DNA of 64,000 bases from Coriobacteriaceae bacterium (GTDB lineage Bacteria > Actinomycetota > Coriobacteriia > Coriobacteriales > Coriobacteriaceae), in the NCBI GenBank assembly GCA_030525945.1, contig JAUNDT010000001.1, positions 186,001 to 250,000 on the forward strand, written 5' to 3'. The number at the start of each line of letters is the position of its first letter. The first letter of the stretch is position 1. This document shows, in pieces, positions 36,901 to 47,000 of this stretch. The notes below the pieces were generated by a model, which ran no database searches, was not told where the DNA came from, and saw only the letters and a list, made by a program, of their open reading frames with translations. Both the position numbers and the translations under genes were made by a program.

Positions 36901-39900
36901 AGACCGGCTTCTCGAACTGGAACTCCTTGGGCTCCGGCGTGTTCTCCCAGTTGGAGGTGCCGCAGTCGACCCAGTGCACGCCGTCGAGGGAGGTCTCGAC
37001 CTTCATCTTGAGCACGGTGCCGGAGCAGACCGTCTGCTCGGGCTTGAGGTCGGTGCGCGGCCAGTAGCCGAGCTTGTCGAACTTGTAGGCCTTGCCGTAG
37101 TCGACGGTCATGGCCTGACCCTCGGCCTTGTCGTTGCCGGAGTGGAACATCTTGCCGTCAACGAAGCTGTGGTTGAAGGCCTGCATCTCGACGTACGCGG
37201 AGCTGTTCGCCCACACGCCGCCCGCGAACTCGGCGGAAACCGGCGTGGGCGTGTTGCGCCACGGATCCTTGAGGGTCACAACCGTGATCTCGTTGCTCCA
37301 CTTGGAGAAGCCCTCGGCAGTGCGCTGACGGATCTTGACCGTGTGGGTGCTGTTGTAGGCCTGCTCGGTCACGTTGAGCGAGGTGATGGGGGCCTCGGGC
37401 GTGCCGGCGGGGACGCTGTTGATGGTGCCGTCGATCATGAGCTCGTAGCTCGTGGCGCCCTCGATCTTGTCCCAGCTCAGGCGGAAGCTCGTGGGCGTGA
37501 GGTCGCCGTTCTCCTCGGTCGGGGTCTTGAGGGTCGGCACCTTAAGCTTGGCGTTCTCAACGTTGGCGTCGAGGTTGCCCTCGTTCTCAAAGCCGGTGAG
37601 CTCGAGCGTCTGAACGTTCTTCTGAACGTCGGTCTTGGCGAACTTCACGTACACCTTGGGCGTCGTGATGATCTCCTTGCTGGAGAAGCCCTCCTTCTTG
37701 ACCGCGTCGGTTGCCTCGGAGGAGGCGCCGTAGTTCAGGTTCGGCTTCGTGTTGTAGAAGTAGATGAACTCGCCATCGGCCGGGGTCGCCTTGTCGAAGG
37801 CCTCCTGGGAGTCGACTTCCTTCATCTTGAGGGTGGTCGTGCCGTTCTTGGCCACAACGGTCTTGGGCTTGGCGGAGGCGTTCACGATGAAAGTCGTGGT
37901 GTGCTCAGCGTTGTAGCCCTTGTAGGTACCCGTGGACTTCTCGGCGGTGAAGGTCGCGGTCTTGTCGCTGACCTTGGAATTGTACGTGGTGGACACGTGG
38001 CCGCCGTAGTTCACCTTGTTCTCGGTGCCGTAGTCCTTGTCCTTGGACTCCTTGAGGTCGGAGTCAACAAAGATGCCGTCGTCCTCGTACTGCGTGTAGC
38101 TGTTCTCGCCCGTGGTGGCAAAGAACTCCACGTTGCGCTTGGAGCGGTCGATGTCCTGCGGGTTGTTGTTCGGCTCGTACATCGGGATGATGGCGTTGGC
38201 CTTGATGAACACGGGGAGCTTCCAAAGCGGGGCGTCGAAGTGGTTCAGGACCTGGCCGCCGCGGTACTGCTTGCCGGTGAAGTAGTCAACCCAGATGGTG
38301 TTCTCATCGCCGGGCAGGTAGATACCGTTGCGGATGTCGTCGCCGTCGCCCACGCCGCCGTTGGACTCGTCGCCGTCGGTGTTGGCCACGATCGGCGCCA
38401 CGAGAATGTCCTCGCCGAGGGTGTACTCGTACTGCGTCGCGGTGCTCTGAGCGTATGCCGAGTCGTCAGAGAGCAGGATGGCGCGCACGATGGGCAGGCC
38501 CTCGTCGTTGTTGCCCGTGTTGAGGTTCGCCGCGGAGGCAGCCGTGGTGTAGATGTACGGCATGAGGGAGCTCTTGAGCTTGAGGTACATACGGGAGATG
38601 CCCGTGTACGGGTCGCCGTGCGTCTGCGGAGCCTTAACGTAGGAGCCCCAGCCATCCATGTCGAGCATCAAGGGAGCGAACGACTTCCACTGGTAGTCGC
38701 GCGTGGCGATGACCGGGTTGCCGCCCCAGATGCCGTCCATGTCGGAGCCGATGTTCGGGTTGCCGGAGAGGGACTGGCCGATGTAGGTCGGGACGTGGAA
38801 GCGGATGTACTCCCAGTTTCCGCCGGACTGGTCGCCGGTCCAGATGCCGGCGTAGCGCTGCGTGCCCGCCCAGCCGTCGAGGGTGATGATGTTCGGGCGG
38901 AAGCCGTCCTTGTTGGTGGGGTTGGTGGCGATGTCGTACGCCGTCTTGGTGCCGTTCAGGGCGAAGGAGTAGCCGGGGCCGACCCAAGCGACGTCGGTCT
39001 TGAGGGTCGTGATGCCGCCGACCTCGACCTCCTTCTTGAAGTCGCGGAGCAGCTGCCAAGGCGTGTCGGGGTTGGAGTCCGGGGTGATCTGGGACTGGGT
39101 CCACAGGCCGGTGTGCACGCCCTTCTTGTTTGCGTACTCGGTGAACTCCTGGAGGTTCTTGACGTTGGCGTCAACCGCGGCAAGACGCTCGGCGGAGCTG
39201 GAACCGTCGGGGTTCACGCCGCCGGTCATCTTGTAGCCATTCTGGCCGTAGCCCGCGCCGTAGCCGTCGTTGGGCAGGAAGTAGCCGAGCGGCATGTCGT
39301 TCTCGAGGTAGCTGTCCAGGCGGTCCTGGGCGGAGAACTCGCGATCGAACTTCACGCCTTCGGGCATGTTCTTGGTGGCAACGGTCGGGCCGGTGCCGTT
39401 CAGGGTCTCGAGCGTGGTGCCAGCAGCGACCTCGGTACCGGTGCCGCCCTTCTCGTACTCGATGTCGCCAGCGTTGGCGTCCTTGGAGTCAGCGCCGCCC
39501 TTGATCTGCCACTTGCCGTAGCCCTGCTGGGCGTCCTTGGACCACATGTCGCGGTTCCAGGCGTTCAGGTGGCCGACATAGAAGGCGTACTCGGGCAGGA
39601 GCACCGGGTTGCCGGTGACCTTGAAGTAGCCCTGGAGCAGGTCCTGGGCGATGGGCGCCGTGGACTTACCGGAGGCGGCGTCAGCCACGAAGTAGTACGC
39701 GTCGAGCTCGCCCTCGTTATGCAGGGCCGTGGTGAGCTCGCCATTGGTGGCGCCGAAGTCGTACGAACCGGTCTGGAAGGTGTTGCGCAGGACACCGTAA
39801 CCGGCATCAGACCAGTAGAACGGGTTGGGCGAAGAGACGCCGCCGTCGGTCCAGCTGGACTCGTTGGCGATGTTGATGGTGTTGCCCGTGTGGATGAAGC

Positions 39901-40447
39901 GGCCGTTCTGGGTGCCGCCGCCGAAGAAGTCCTCGCCTTCGTGCTTCTTGAGGGTCTGCACGGTGGCGGAACCGCTCAGGTCGAGCGCGGAGGCCTCCTC
40001 CATAACGACCGTGTTGCCCTTTTTGACCGTCATGAGGGCGGTGTCCTTGGCGAACTCGATCGTGGTGTCACCGGAGGTGATGATGATCTTGCCGCCCTTG
40101 TCCTCGACCTTGGCGTCCGGGTGCGAGTACACATCCGAGCTGTCGGGCTGGGCCTGAATCTTTGCCACATGATCTTTGCTCATGGGGACCGCGTAGGGGT
40201 TGAACTCGCCCTTGGGGTCCACGTTGTAGCGGAAGATGTCGTCCTCGAGGAACGTGATCTTGCCCTGGATGTCCTTCTGCCCGTCGTTGAACGTGACGGT
40301 AACGACGTTTTTATCCGCCGTTGCGCTCTTCACGCTCGTGAGCGGGGCAGCCGAAGCCGGGGCCGCGAGCGCAAGCGAGAGCGCCGCAGTGGCGATAACC
40401 GCCGAGCCGCGCACCCAGTTGCGCTTCAAGATAGAGTCTTGATGCAC
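33998..40447 (-). CDS. Secreted, wall-anchored GH31 glycosidase with multiple binding modules (paralogue B)
   Basis: 2,149 residues, a tandem paralogue of the previous GH31 protein with a nearly identical signal peptide and C-terminal anchor. The barrel has KTDVAWVG (about 482) and WTGDQ (about 536). After it come Fn3, an F5/8 domain, a dockerin-like DFNFNEAYDAYDM segment, a cohesin-like domain, one copy of the unnamed 165-residue module, a Big-2-like domain (LFVGELSEVKASVTPE), a FIVAR repeat, a second F5/8 domain, two more FIVAR repeats and LPQTGDP. It differs from paralogue A by the extra Big-2 and F5/8 domains, which suggests a different target. The start is GTG at 40447 with GGGAAGGG upstream; the longer open frame to 40519 is rejected because it runs through the operator. 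Confidence 0.9.
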   Translation of the reverse strand: MHQDSILKRNWVRGSAVIATAALSLALAAPASAAPLTSVKSATADKNVVTVTFNDGQKDIQGKITFLEDDIFRYNVDPKGEFNPYAVPMSKDHVAKIQAQPDSSDVYSHPDAKVEDKGGKIIITSGDTTIEFAKDTALMTVKKGNTVVMEEASALDLSGSATVQTLKKHEGEDFFGGGTQNGRFIHTGNTINIANESSWTDGGVSSPNPFYWSDAGYGVLRNTFQTGSYDFGATNGELTTALHNEGELDAYYFVADAASGKSTAPIAQDLLQGYFKVTGNPVLLPEYAFYVGHLNAWNRDMWSKDAQQGYGKWQIKGGADSKDANAGDIEYEKGGTGTEVAAGTTLETLNGTGPTVATKNMPEGVKFDREFSAQDRLDSYLENDMPLGYFLPNDGYGAGYGQNGYKMTGGVNPDGSSSAERLAAVDANVKNLQEFTEYANKKGVHTGLWTQSQITPDSNPDTPWQLLRDFKKEVEVGGITTLKTDVAWVGPGYSFALNGTKTAYDIATNPTNKDGFRPNIITLDGWAGTQRYAGIWTGDQSGGNWEYIRFHVPTYIGQSLSGNPNIGSDMDGIWGGNPVIATRDYQWKSFAPLMLDMDGWGSYVKAPQTHGDPYTGISRMYLKLKSSLMPYIYTTAASAANLNTGNNDEGLPIVRAILLSDDSAYAQSTATQYEYTLGEDILVAPIVANTDGDESNGGVGDGDDIRNGIYLPGDENTIWVDYFTGKQYRGGQVLNHFDAPLWKLPVFIKANAIIPMYEPNNNPQDIDRSKRNVEFFATTGENSYTQYEDDGIFVDSDLKESKDKDYGTENKVNYGGHVSTTYNSKVSDKTATFTAEKSTGTYKGYNAEHTTTFIVNASAKPKTVVAKNGTTTLKMKEVDSQEAFDKATPADGEFIYFYNTKPNLNYGASSEATDAVKKEGFSSKEIITTPKVYVKFAKTDVQKNVQTLELTGFENEGNLDANVENAKLKVPTLKTPTEENGDLTPTSFRLSWDKIEGATSYELMIDGTINSVPAGTPEAPITSLNVTEQAYNSTHTVKIRQRTAEGFSKWSNEITVVTLKDPWRNTPTPVSAEFAGGVWANSSAYVEMQAFNHSFVDGKMFHSGNDKAEGQAMTVDYGKAYKFDKLGYWPRTDLKPEQTVCSGTVLKMKVETSLDGVHWVDCGTSNWENTPEPKEFQFEKPVFGRYVRLTPVDTNNGYFTALELSMYKVDGSSAFEVGSIAGDGKVTDSDYQHLTGNCKGRENREPLKDQWSHVANCGADFNFNEAYDAYDMAFTMSKLDGGTTKTDKASGNIVVVPSKGEVKAGDVITVDLYADDIKNANALGALIHFQNDQFEFVKDSLTKSPYTATMEDLSVVHTDFTDGKQSVNISFQNKGDKDLYSGSGAVASFKLKALKDGKVALPSTAWAIGAQLDYIETVDNGEITYPETPQPETGELGKGDFNLTMTNEALPKDDGSNVGKMTQAGKYDPLFDGVEFHDGGMGAGVFEFKWGATSDEVSLPVELHFDLKNNRVLDNVEIVNRKDGAGTVGGNGFIKKLEATMVFEDGTKQSFKGGEFDTIKSVYTLTPSAENAGKKVDRVDVKVLEANKGPHMLTISEINFNYTNPVEQVESVVLGDNATSLFVGELSEVKASVTPESLNYNQFEVTSSNPEVAGIVTKQVGENVANFVRGNKPGKATITVKSMLDKTKTASYEVTIKDGVNTSALEAALAEARSLNAAAYTEASYAKLAEAVKAGEELLQSGKYTDKQIADATVAIRTAIKGLEALPIDESKLINTEEHKDIVKISGFSSQCEPQTLEDGLATNSLDYNDQSYWHSNYSTSLGMPQYLEFDLGASYDLSGMKFLPRQNGQNGDIFEARIYVADTAEGLKTALPVGTFKFENNGTTLTARDEFKSMGFGATGRFVKFEIVHSGGDAADQYASLSEVRFYGTESEQTPQADVTELKALVEKIEAENLKAEDYTKESWTKFDLALKDAKATLKDPQATQAEVDSQRDALKKAYDGLVKTEVPPAEKPSKADLENLVSKAEGLDTTGKTPESIQALKDAIANAKNVLAKDDASKEEIKSAYDALASAIDGLKDVEQGGGNQGGGDSGNQGGGSGNQGGSTGSGSNGSGLPQTGDPVTMAVAGTGLIGSVTAALGAMFRRKNRK

Positions 40448-40480
40448 GTGCTTTCCCTTCCCTTCACCGTTTTGCGTCAA

Positions 40481-40494
40481 CTGGTATGTACCAG
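40481..40494. promoter_or_regulatory. CTGGTA-TG-TACCAG palindrome, probable operator of paralogue B
   Basis: Perfect 6-bp arms, 34 bp before the GTG start. It matches the site before paralogue A in both arms; only the two centre bases differ. Confidence 0.75.
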
Positions 40495-40610
40495 AAGACC
40501 TGTGAAACCTACCTTTCAATTGTGATGCTGTGCCTTAATAAGGCGTTTTGCGTGGTGAGGTTTTCGGTGAACGGCATGAATCTGCGGGCAGGCGGCGCAC
40601 TTTACGGGCG

Positions 40611-40620
40611 ACTGGTATTA
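40611..40620. promoter_or_regulatory. Distal half-site ACTGGTATTA upstream of paralogue B
   Basis: Same 10-mer as at 33875-33884. Its last three bases are the stop codon of the small regulator gene. It lies 130 bp from the proximal palindrome. Confidence 0.5.
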
Positions 40621-40941
40621 ACGGGATGAACCACACACGCCCAAGCGGAGCACCTCCAGCCCAAGTGCGGTCACTTCGTACTCATTGGCTGCACGGGCAC
40701 CGTTTTCAAGCGCGCCTTCGCGTATGAGAAGCAGACCGCTGTCGCGCAGTGACGCGCAAGAGCGCATCACCGTCTGCTCGCTCACGGGCACGAGGCTGCG
40801 CAGCTCACGGTGCGAAACCGAAACGCTTCCGCAGCGAAGGCCGGTATGCACCTCCGCGATTGTCGCAATCGCCCGCAAGATCGCAAAGCTCGTCTCGTTC
40901 ACCCTCACGTTGGGTATGTCGAGCGGTACGCGTTTAGCCAT
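40618..40941 (-). CDS. Small winged-helix DNA-binding protein
   Basis: 107 residues from ATG 40939-40941 (GAGGGG about 11 bp upstream; the frame is open to 41115 but that part has no family features). The stretch SHRELRSLVPVSEQTVMRSCASLRDSGLLLIREG (about residues 45-78, quoted in part as a helix-turn-helix followed by a wing) fits a MarR/DUF-type winged helix. It precedes GH31 paralogue B on the same strand by 170 bp. It may control the GH31 genes, but the GntR-type palindromes there need not be its sites. The family is not recognised more closely. Confidence 0.6.
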   Translation of the reverse strand: MAKRVPLDIPNVRVNETSFAILRAIATIAEVHTGLRCGSVSVSHRELRSLVPVSEQTVMRSCASLRDSGLLLIREGALENGARAANEYEVTALGLEVLRLGVCGSSR

Positions 40942-40978
40942 GGTTTCCACATCCCCTCGCATTTTCAACCTAATGGCA

Positions 40979-41006
40979 AGCGCCCGCTCCAAATGGGGCG
41001 GGCGCT
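40979..41006 (-). terminator. Hairpin after the second giant adhesin
   Basis: AGCGCCCGC (40979-40987) pairs with GCGGGCGCT (40998-41006), loop of about 10 bp with further pairing. No T run follows on the minus strand, so it may be a weak or attenuating terminator between the adhesin and the small regulator. Confidence 0.5.
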
Positions 41007-41045
41007 CACTCGGACGATTATTCGGGCTCGTCCCCGCCCGTTTGC

Positions 41046-44000
41046 CTAACGGCGCTTGCGCTTGGCCGTGAACAGGCCCGTGGCTACCGCAGCCGTACCG
41101 GCCATGCCGGCGCACAGCGCCTGCATCAGACCGGCGTCACCCGTGGAGGGCAGGACCGGCTTGGGGTCTTCGGGCTTCGGATCAGGCTTCGCAGGAGCCT
41201 TGTACGTGTTGTGGAACATAGGCTCGCCCATCTCGCCATACTCGTACGTCCATTCGAGCTGGCCGTTGCCGTCATCAGTCACGGAGACCTTGACGGTGTA
41301 GACCGTCTCGTCGTAGGTCACGCCCTCGGCGTCACCCTTGACCTCGCGAATGCTGTACTCGTGCTCGCCGGCCTCGGTGTACACGATGGTGTCGAACGAC
41401 ACGCCGCCGAACTCATCGTTCTTGGCGGAGTCGATCTTCTCGTCGCCCTCGTAGAGCTCGAACTCGAACTCACCGGCCTTGAGCTTGCGGCCCTCGAGCA
41501 TCTTGCCGGCCTTGAGGCCGATGCTCGTAGAGGCAGCCTGGTAGGTGTTGGCGAACACGATGGGCTCTCCGGCGGCCAGGCCGTCAACCGACCACGCCAC
41601 GGAAAGCGTGCCGTCGGAGTTGTCGGTGACCGTGGCGGTCACGTCGTAGACGGTCTTGTCGTAGGTCACGCCACCCGCGGTGCCCTCAACCTCAACGAGC
41701 GTGTACTCGTAGGTGCCAGCGTCGGCAAAGGTGACGGAGTCGAGCTCAACGTTGCCGGAGGCGTCATTCACGCCCGCTGCCACGTCATTGCCGTCCGCGT
41801 CGCGCAGGGCGAACTGGAACTCGCCCTCGCGCAGATCGCGACCGGTCAGCTCCTTGGTGAGGGTGAGGTTGCCCTCGCCCGTGGGGGAGCTCGTCTCGGG
41901 CTCGACGGAGTAAGTGTTGGTGAAGGAGAGCTCGTCGCTCGCGGCCTCGTCGATCGCGGCGGAGATGGTGCCGTCGCCATTGTCGGTCACCACGATGGTG
42001 AACTCGCGCGTGGCGTCGGCGTCGTTGGTCACGCCGGCAACGGCGCCGCTCTCGGTGACGCTGTACTCGAAGCGCATCTCGCGCTCCGCGTGCTTCTCCT
42101 CAGCGTTCTGAGCTCCGAAGATGCTCATGTCGAAGGAGATCTCGCCGAAGGCGAAGGTGCCGGACTCATCGTTGGTCGCGGTCGCCTTCTGGGGCATCGG
42201 CGCGCCGGGGGTCTTGGCCTCGAGGGTGAAGGTGTACTTGCCGGTGATGTCCGGGGCGTTGTCGCCGGACTCGACGGCGAGCTTCTTCACGCCCGCGGGG
42301 GCGACCTTGGCGACCGCGTCCGTGCCGTAGGCGTTCACGAACGCCAGGCCGTCGGCGGGGTACTGGACGGCGGTGGACAGGCTGCCCGCGCCGTCGTCGG
42401 TCACCACGACGGTGACGCCGAGCTTGCCCTGCGTCACCGGGGCGACGCCCTCGGGCAGCGCGGAGGTGTCCTCGGACACGGAGTAGGCGTAGGTGAAGGT
42501 GGTCTTGCCGTCGGCGGCCTCACCGCGCGTCGCGGTGCCCGCGGCGGCGTCCGCGTTCAGCTTCTCGATGGTGTATGCCATCGGCTTGAAGGCAATCGAG
42601 CCGTCGGCGGCGTTGCGCGACGTCAGCGAGGTGCCGTCGGCGCCCTCGAGCACGAACTGGAACTCGTCAGCCACCAGCGGGCGGCCGGTGAGGGCCTTGG
42701 AGCCCTTGACCTGGGCCGTCGCCTGGGCGTCGGAGGCGTAGGAGTTGCCGAACGGGATCGCCACGACGTCGCTCGCCGCGCGCGTCTCGACGGAGTCGCT
42801 CCACACGGCGGCCTGCTTGCCGTCGAGGTTCACGGTCACCGTCAGCTCGCCCTTGCCGTTGTCGGAGACAACGAAGTCGAGCGCGTGCCTGGCGTCGTCG
42901 TAGGTGTATCCGGGCTTATTGCCGGCCTTCTCGGTAACCTCGTAGGAGAAGGTCTTGCCCGCGTCCTTCAGGTTGAAGGACAGGCCGGTCTCGGCGGCGA
43001 TGGTCTCGACCGCCCTGTTGGCAGACTCGCCCTCGCCGAGCGCGGCGCCCTTGGTGGCGTAGCCCTTGGACTTGGAGCCGAGCTTGCCCTCGGCTGCCTT
43101 GTCCTTGGCGGTGAGCGCGAACTCGAAGTCGCCCGCGCCGATCGCGCGGCCCGTGAGGGTCTTCACGATCTTGACGCCGCCGGCGACCGTGCCGTCGTCG
43201 ACGTCAATGGAGCCGGACTCGTACACGTTCACGAAGTTGCCGTTCGCGACGGGCGCGCTCGTCACCTTGAGCTGGCCGCTGCCGTCGTCCACGACCGTGA
43301 TCGTGAGGGTCGCCACCTGGCCGGGGTTCTCGGGGGACATGCCGGGGATCTGGTAGGGGTCCTCCGTGACGTTGTAGGTGAAGGTCTTGGTCAGGGAGCC
43401 GTCCTCGCCCTTGACCGCGCCCTCCATGTCGGCGTCGCTGATGAAGATCTTGCCGAAGCCGAACTTCACCTGCTGGCCGTCCTTGGCGGACGGGTCGGAG
43501 ACGACGGCCCTGGATGCCGGCTCGCCGCCCGCGCCCTCGGGCATCGGGGAGGACGGGTCGGCGGGCGCCAGGGTGAAGCCGAACGCGTCGCCCTCGGCCC
43601 AGTCGCGGCCCCTCACGGTCTTGCTGAACATGCCCGCGGTGTCCATGCCCTCGGTAGGAGCGGGCGTGTAGGAGTTGCGGAACACGACGGGGTCGCCCGC
43701 GGCCAGGCCCTCGACGGACCAGGCGACGGAGAGCGTGCCGTCGGAGTCGTCGGTGACCGTGGCGGTCACCTTGTAGGCGGTCTCGTCGTAGTCGACGCCG
43801 GGCACGGAGCCCTTGACCTCGACGAGCGTGTACTCGTAGGAGCCGGGCGCGTCGAACTTGACGGAGCCGAGCTTGACGTTGCCGGAGGCGTCGTTCTCGC
43901 CCTTGGCGACCTCGTCGCCCTCGGCGTCGCGCAGCGAGAAGGAGAACTCGCCGGCCTTGAGGTCGCGGCCGGCCAGCTCCTTGGCGAGGGCGAGGTTGCC

Positions 44001-47000
44001 CTCGCCCGTGGGGGAGCTGGTCTCGGGATCGACGGAGTAGGTGTTGGTGAACTCGAGGGGCTCGCTGGCCTCGTCGATAGCGGCGGACATGGTGCCGTCG
44101 CCGTTGTCGGTCACGACGACCTTGACGTCGCGGACCTTGTTCGCGTCGTTCGTCACGCCGGCGACGGAGCCGCTCTCGGTGACGGCGTACTCGAACGTCC
44201 TCGCGCGCCTGCCGGACCCGTCGGGCTCGACGCCGTCGAAGACGGACATGTCGAAGGCGATCTCGCCGAAGGAGAACGCGCCGCCCTCGCCGTTGGCCGT
44301 CTCGGTGACCCCGGGCATCGGGGCGCCGGGCGTCTTGGCCTCGAGCGTGAAGGTGTACTTGCCGGTGATGTCGGGGGCGTTGTCGCCGGACTCGACGGCC
44401 AGGGCCTTCTTGCCGCCAAGGGCGACGGAGGCGGAGGCGTCCTTGCCGTAGGCGTTCTCGAACACCAGGCCGTCGGGCTCGGGGAGCTCGACCCTGGCGG
44501 TCAGGCTGCCCTCGCCGTCGTCGGTCACGGTCAGCTTGGCCGCGAGCTCGCCGGTCAGGGACTCGACGCCCTCGGGCAGGGCCGAGGCGTCCTCGGACAC
44601 CGTGAGGCCGTAAGTGAACGTCACGGCGCCCGTCTCGGCGTCGGCCGCGCGCTCGCACAGGCCCGCGGCGGCGTCGGCGTTCAGGCGGGCGAGGTCGAGC
44701 TCGATCGCGGGGAAGGAGACGCTGCCGTCGGCGGCGTTCTCGGCGGTCGCGAGGACCTTGCCGCCGCAGGCGACCTTGAAGGTGAACTCGCCGGCCTTGA
44801 GCGGGCGGCCCGTGAGGGCCTTCTCGGCCTTAATGGAGGCGGAGGCGGAGGCGCCGTCGCCGTAGGAGTTGCTGAACGGGACGGTCACGGTGCTGGCCGC
44901 GAAGGTCGCGACGGAGTCGCTCCAGGTGGCGACGACCTCGCCGTCGAGGCGGGCCTCGACCGTCAGGGTGCCGCCGGCGTCGTCGGACACGGCGAACTCG
45001 AGCCCGTGGCTCTTCTTGTCGTAGGTGTAGCCGGGCTTGCCGCCGTCCCTCTCGGAGACCTCGTAGGAGAAGGTCTCGCCGGCGTCGGCGGTGCCGAAGC
45101 TCAGGCCGGTCTCGAGCAGGACGCTCTCGACGGCCTTATTGGAGTCGTCGCCCTGGCCCAGGGCCGCGCCCTTGGTGGCGACGGTCTTGGACTTCGCGCC
45201 GAGCTTGGCCTCGGAGGCCTTGTCCTTGGCGGTGAGCGCGAACTCGAAGTCGCCCGCGCCGATCGCGCGGCCCGTGAGGGTCTTCACGACCCGGACGCCG
45301 CCGGCCGTGTCGACGTGGACGGTGCCGGAGGTGTAGACGTTGACGAAGCCGCCGTTGTCGACCTTGGCCTCGACGACCTCCAGCTTGCCGGAGCCGTCGT
45401 CCACGACCTTGACCGTGAGGGTGGCCACCTGGCCGGGGTCCTCGGGGGACATGCCGGGGATGGCGTAGGGGTCCTCGGTCACGGTGTAGGTGAAGGTCCT
45501 GGACTTCTCGCCGCCCATGTCATCGGCGGTCACGGTGATGGGGCCGAAGCCGAACCCCACCTTCTGGCCGTCCTTGGCGGACGGGTCGGAGACGACGGCC
45601 CTGGATGCCGGCTCGCCGCCCGCGCCCTCGGGCATCGGGGAGGACGGGTCGGCGGGCGCCAGGGTGAAGCCGAACTCGTCGCCCTCGGCCCAGTCGCGGC
45701 CCTTCACGGTCTTGCTGAACATGCCGGAGGTGTCCACCGGATCACTTGCGGCAGGGGTGTACACATTGGTGAACAGGCCCTCGGAAACAACCGTCTTGGC
45801 AACAAGCTTGCCGTTGCCGTTGTCCGTCACCGTGATCTTGATGGTCGCGGTGTGGCTGTCGTAAGCAATGCCAGCGATAGCGCCCTTGACCTCAGTAACG
45901 GTGTAGGTGTAAACGCCGGGCTCGGTGAAGACGATCGTCGCGCCGAACGGAACGTCCACGCGCTGGCCGTCCTTGTACTCGGCCTTACCCTGGAGGGTGA
46001 TGTCCTGAACGGTCTTCCAGCCCTCGGGCTGCTTGCCCTTCGTGCTGTCCACACGGAAAGTGAACGAGTCGGACTCGAACCAATCACGGCCCTTCAGGCG
46101 CTTGTCGATGGCGCCATCAACCTCGGTGTCGAGGTCGACGGTAAGATCAGAGGCCTCGTACGTATTGTTGAACGCAATGGCAGCCTTGCCGTCCACGAGG
46201 GCAACGTTCTCGTTGACCTTGGAGCCGCTCGCGTTCTTAACGCGCGTCACCGTGGTCTGGGCACCGAGGGTACCGTCACCGTTGTCAACGATCTTGTAAG
46301 CGACCTCGTACACGGACTGGTCGTAGGTTACGCCCTTGGTATCAAGGTCGCCCTCAACCTCGTCCACAACAAAGGTGAACGTCTTGCCGGCGTCGCTCAG
46401 ATTGAACTTCATGCCAGCGAGCTTGTTGGTGGTCCAAGCCATGCCGTCCTGGCGCGCCTGGTTCTTGAAGGACGCCTCGGAGGCATCGAGCGCCGCGAGC
46501 TTCTTGGCGGAGGCGTCGTCCTTGCCCTTGATGGCAAAGGCGAACTCGCCGCCCTTCATGTTGCGGCCGGTCAGGGTCTTGCTCACCTGCAGGCTACCGT
46601 TGGTCATGTCTTCCAGCGTGCCCTTGGCGTCGTAGACATTCGTGAAAACCATGGCGTCCTGAGCAGACCAGTTCTTGAGATACGTGGTCGTGGCGGTGAG
46701 CTTACCGGTGCCGTTGTCGGCAACCTTGACCTGAACGAACCAGGTAGAAAGGTCGAAGGTCATGCCCTTCGTGTTCTCGGAGATGAGCTCGCCGTTCCAG
46801 GTGTACTCGGAGATATCAAAGCTGTACGTGCCGGCCTTGTGGAAGACGGCCTTGCCGAAGTTGAACTCGGGCGACACCTTGGTGGCCGTTGCCTCGCGGT
46901 TCAGGTTGGTGATAGTGCCGTCTTCCATGGCGGTAACGGTCTTGGCGTCGGCGCCCTCGAGCGCAAAGCCAAAGGTCTCACCCTCGGCGAACTCGCGGCC

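Noticed and set aside
40442-40519. Longer N-terminus for GH31 paralogue B
   Set aside because: The extra 24 codons cover the operator palindrome and precede a signal peptide that aligns with paralogue A from the GTG.
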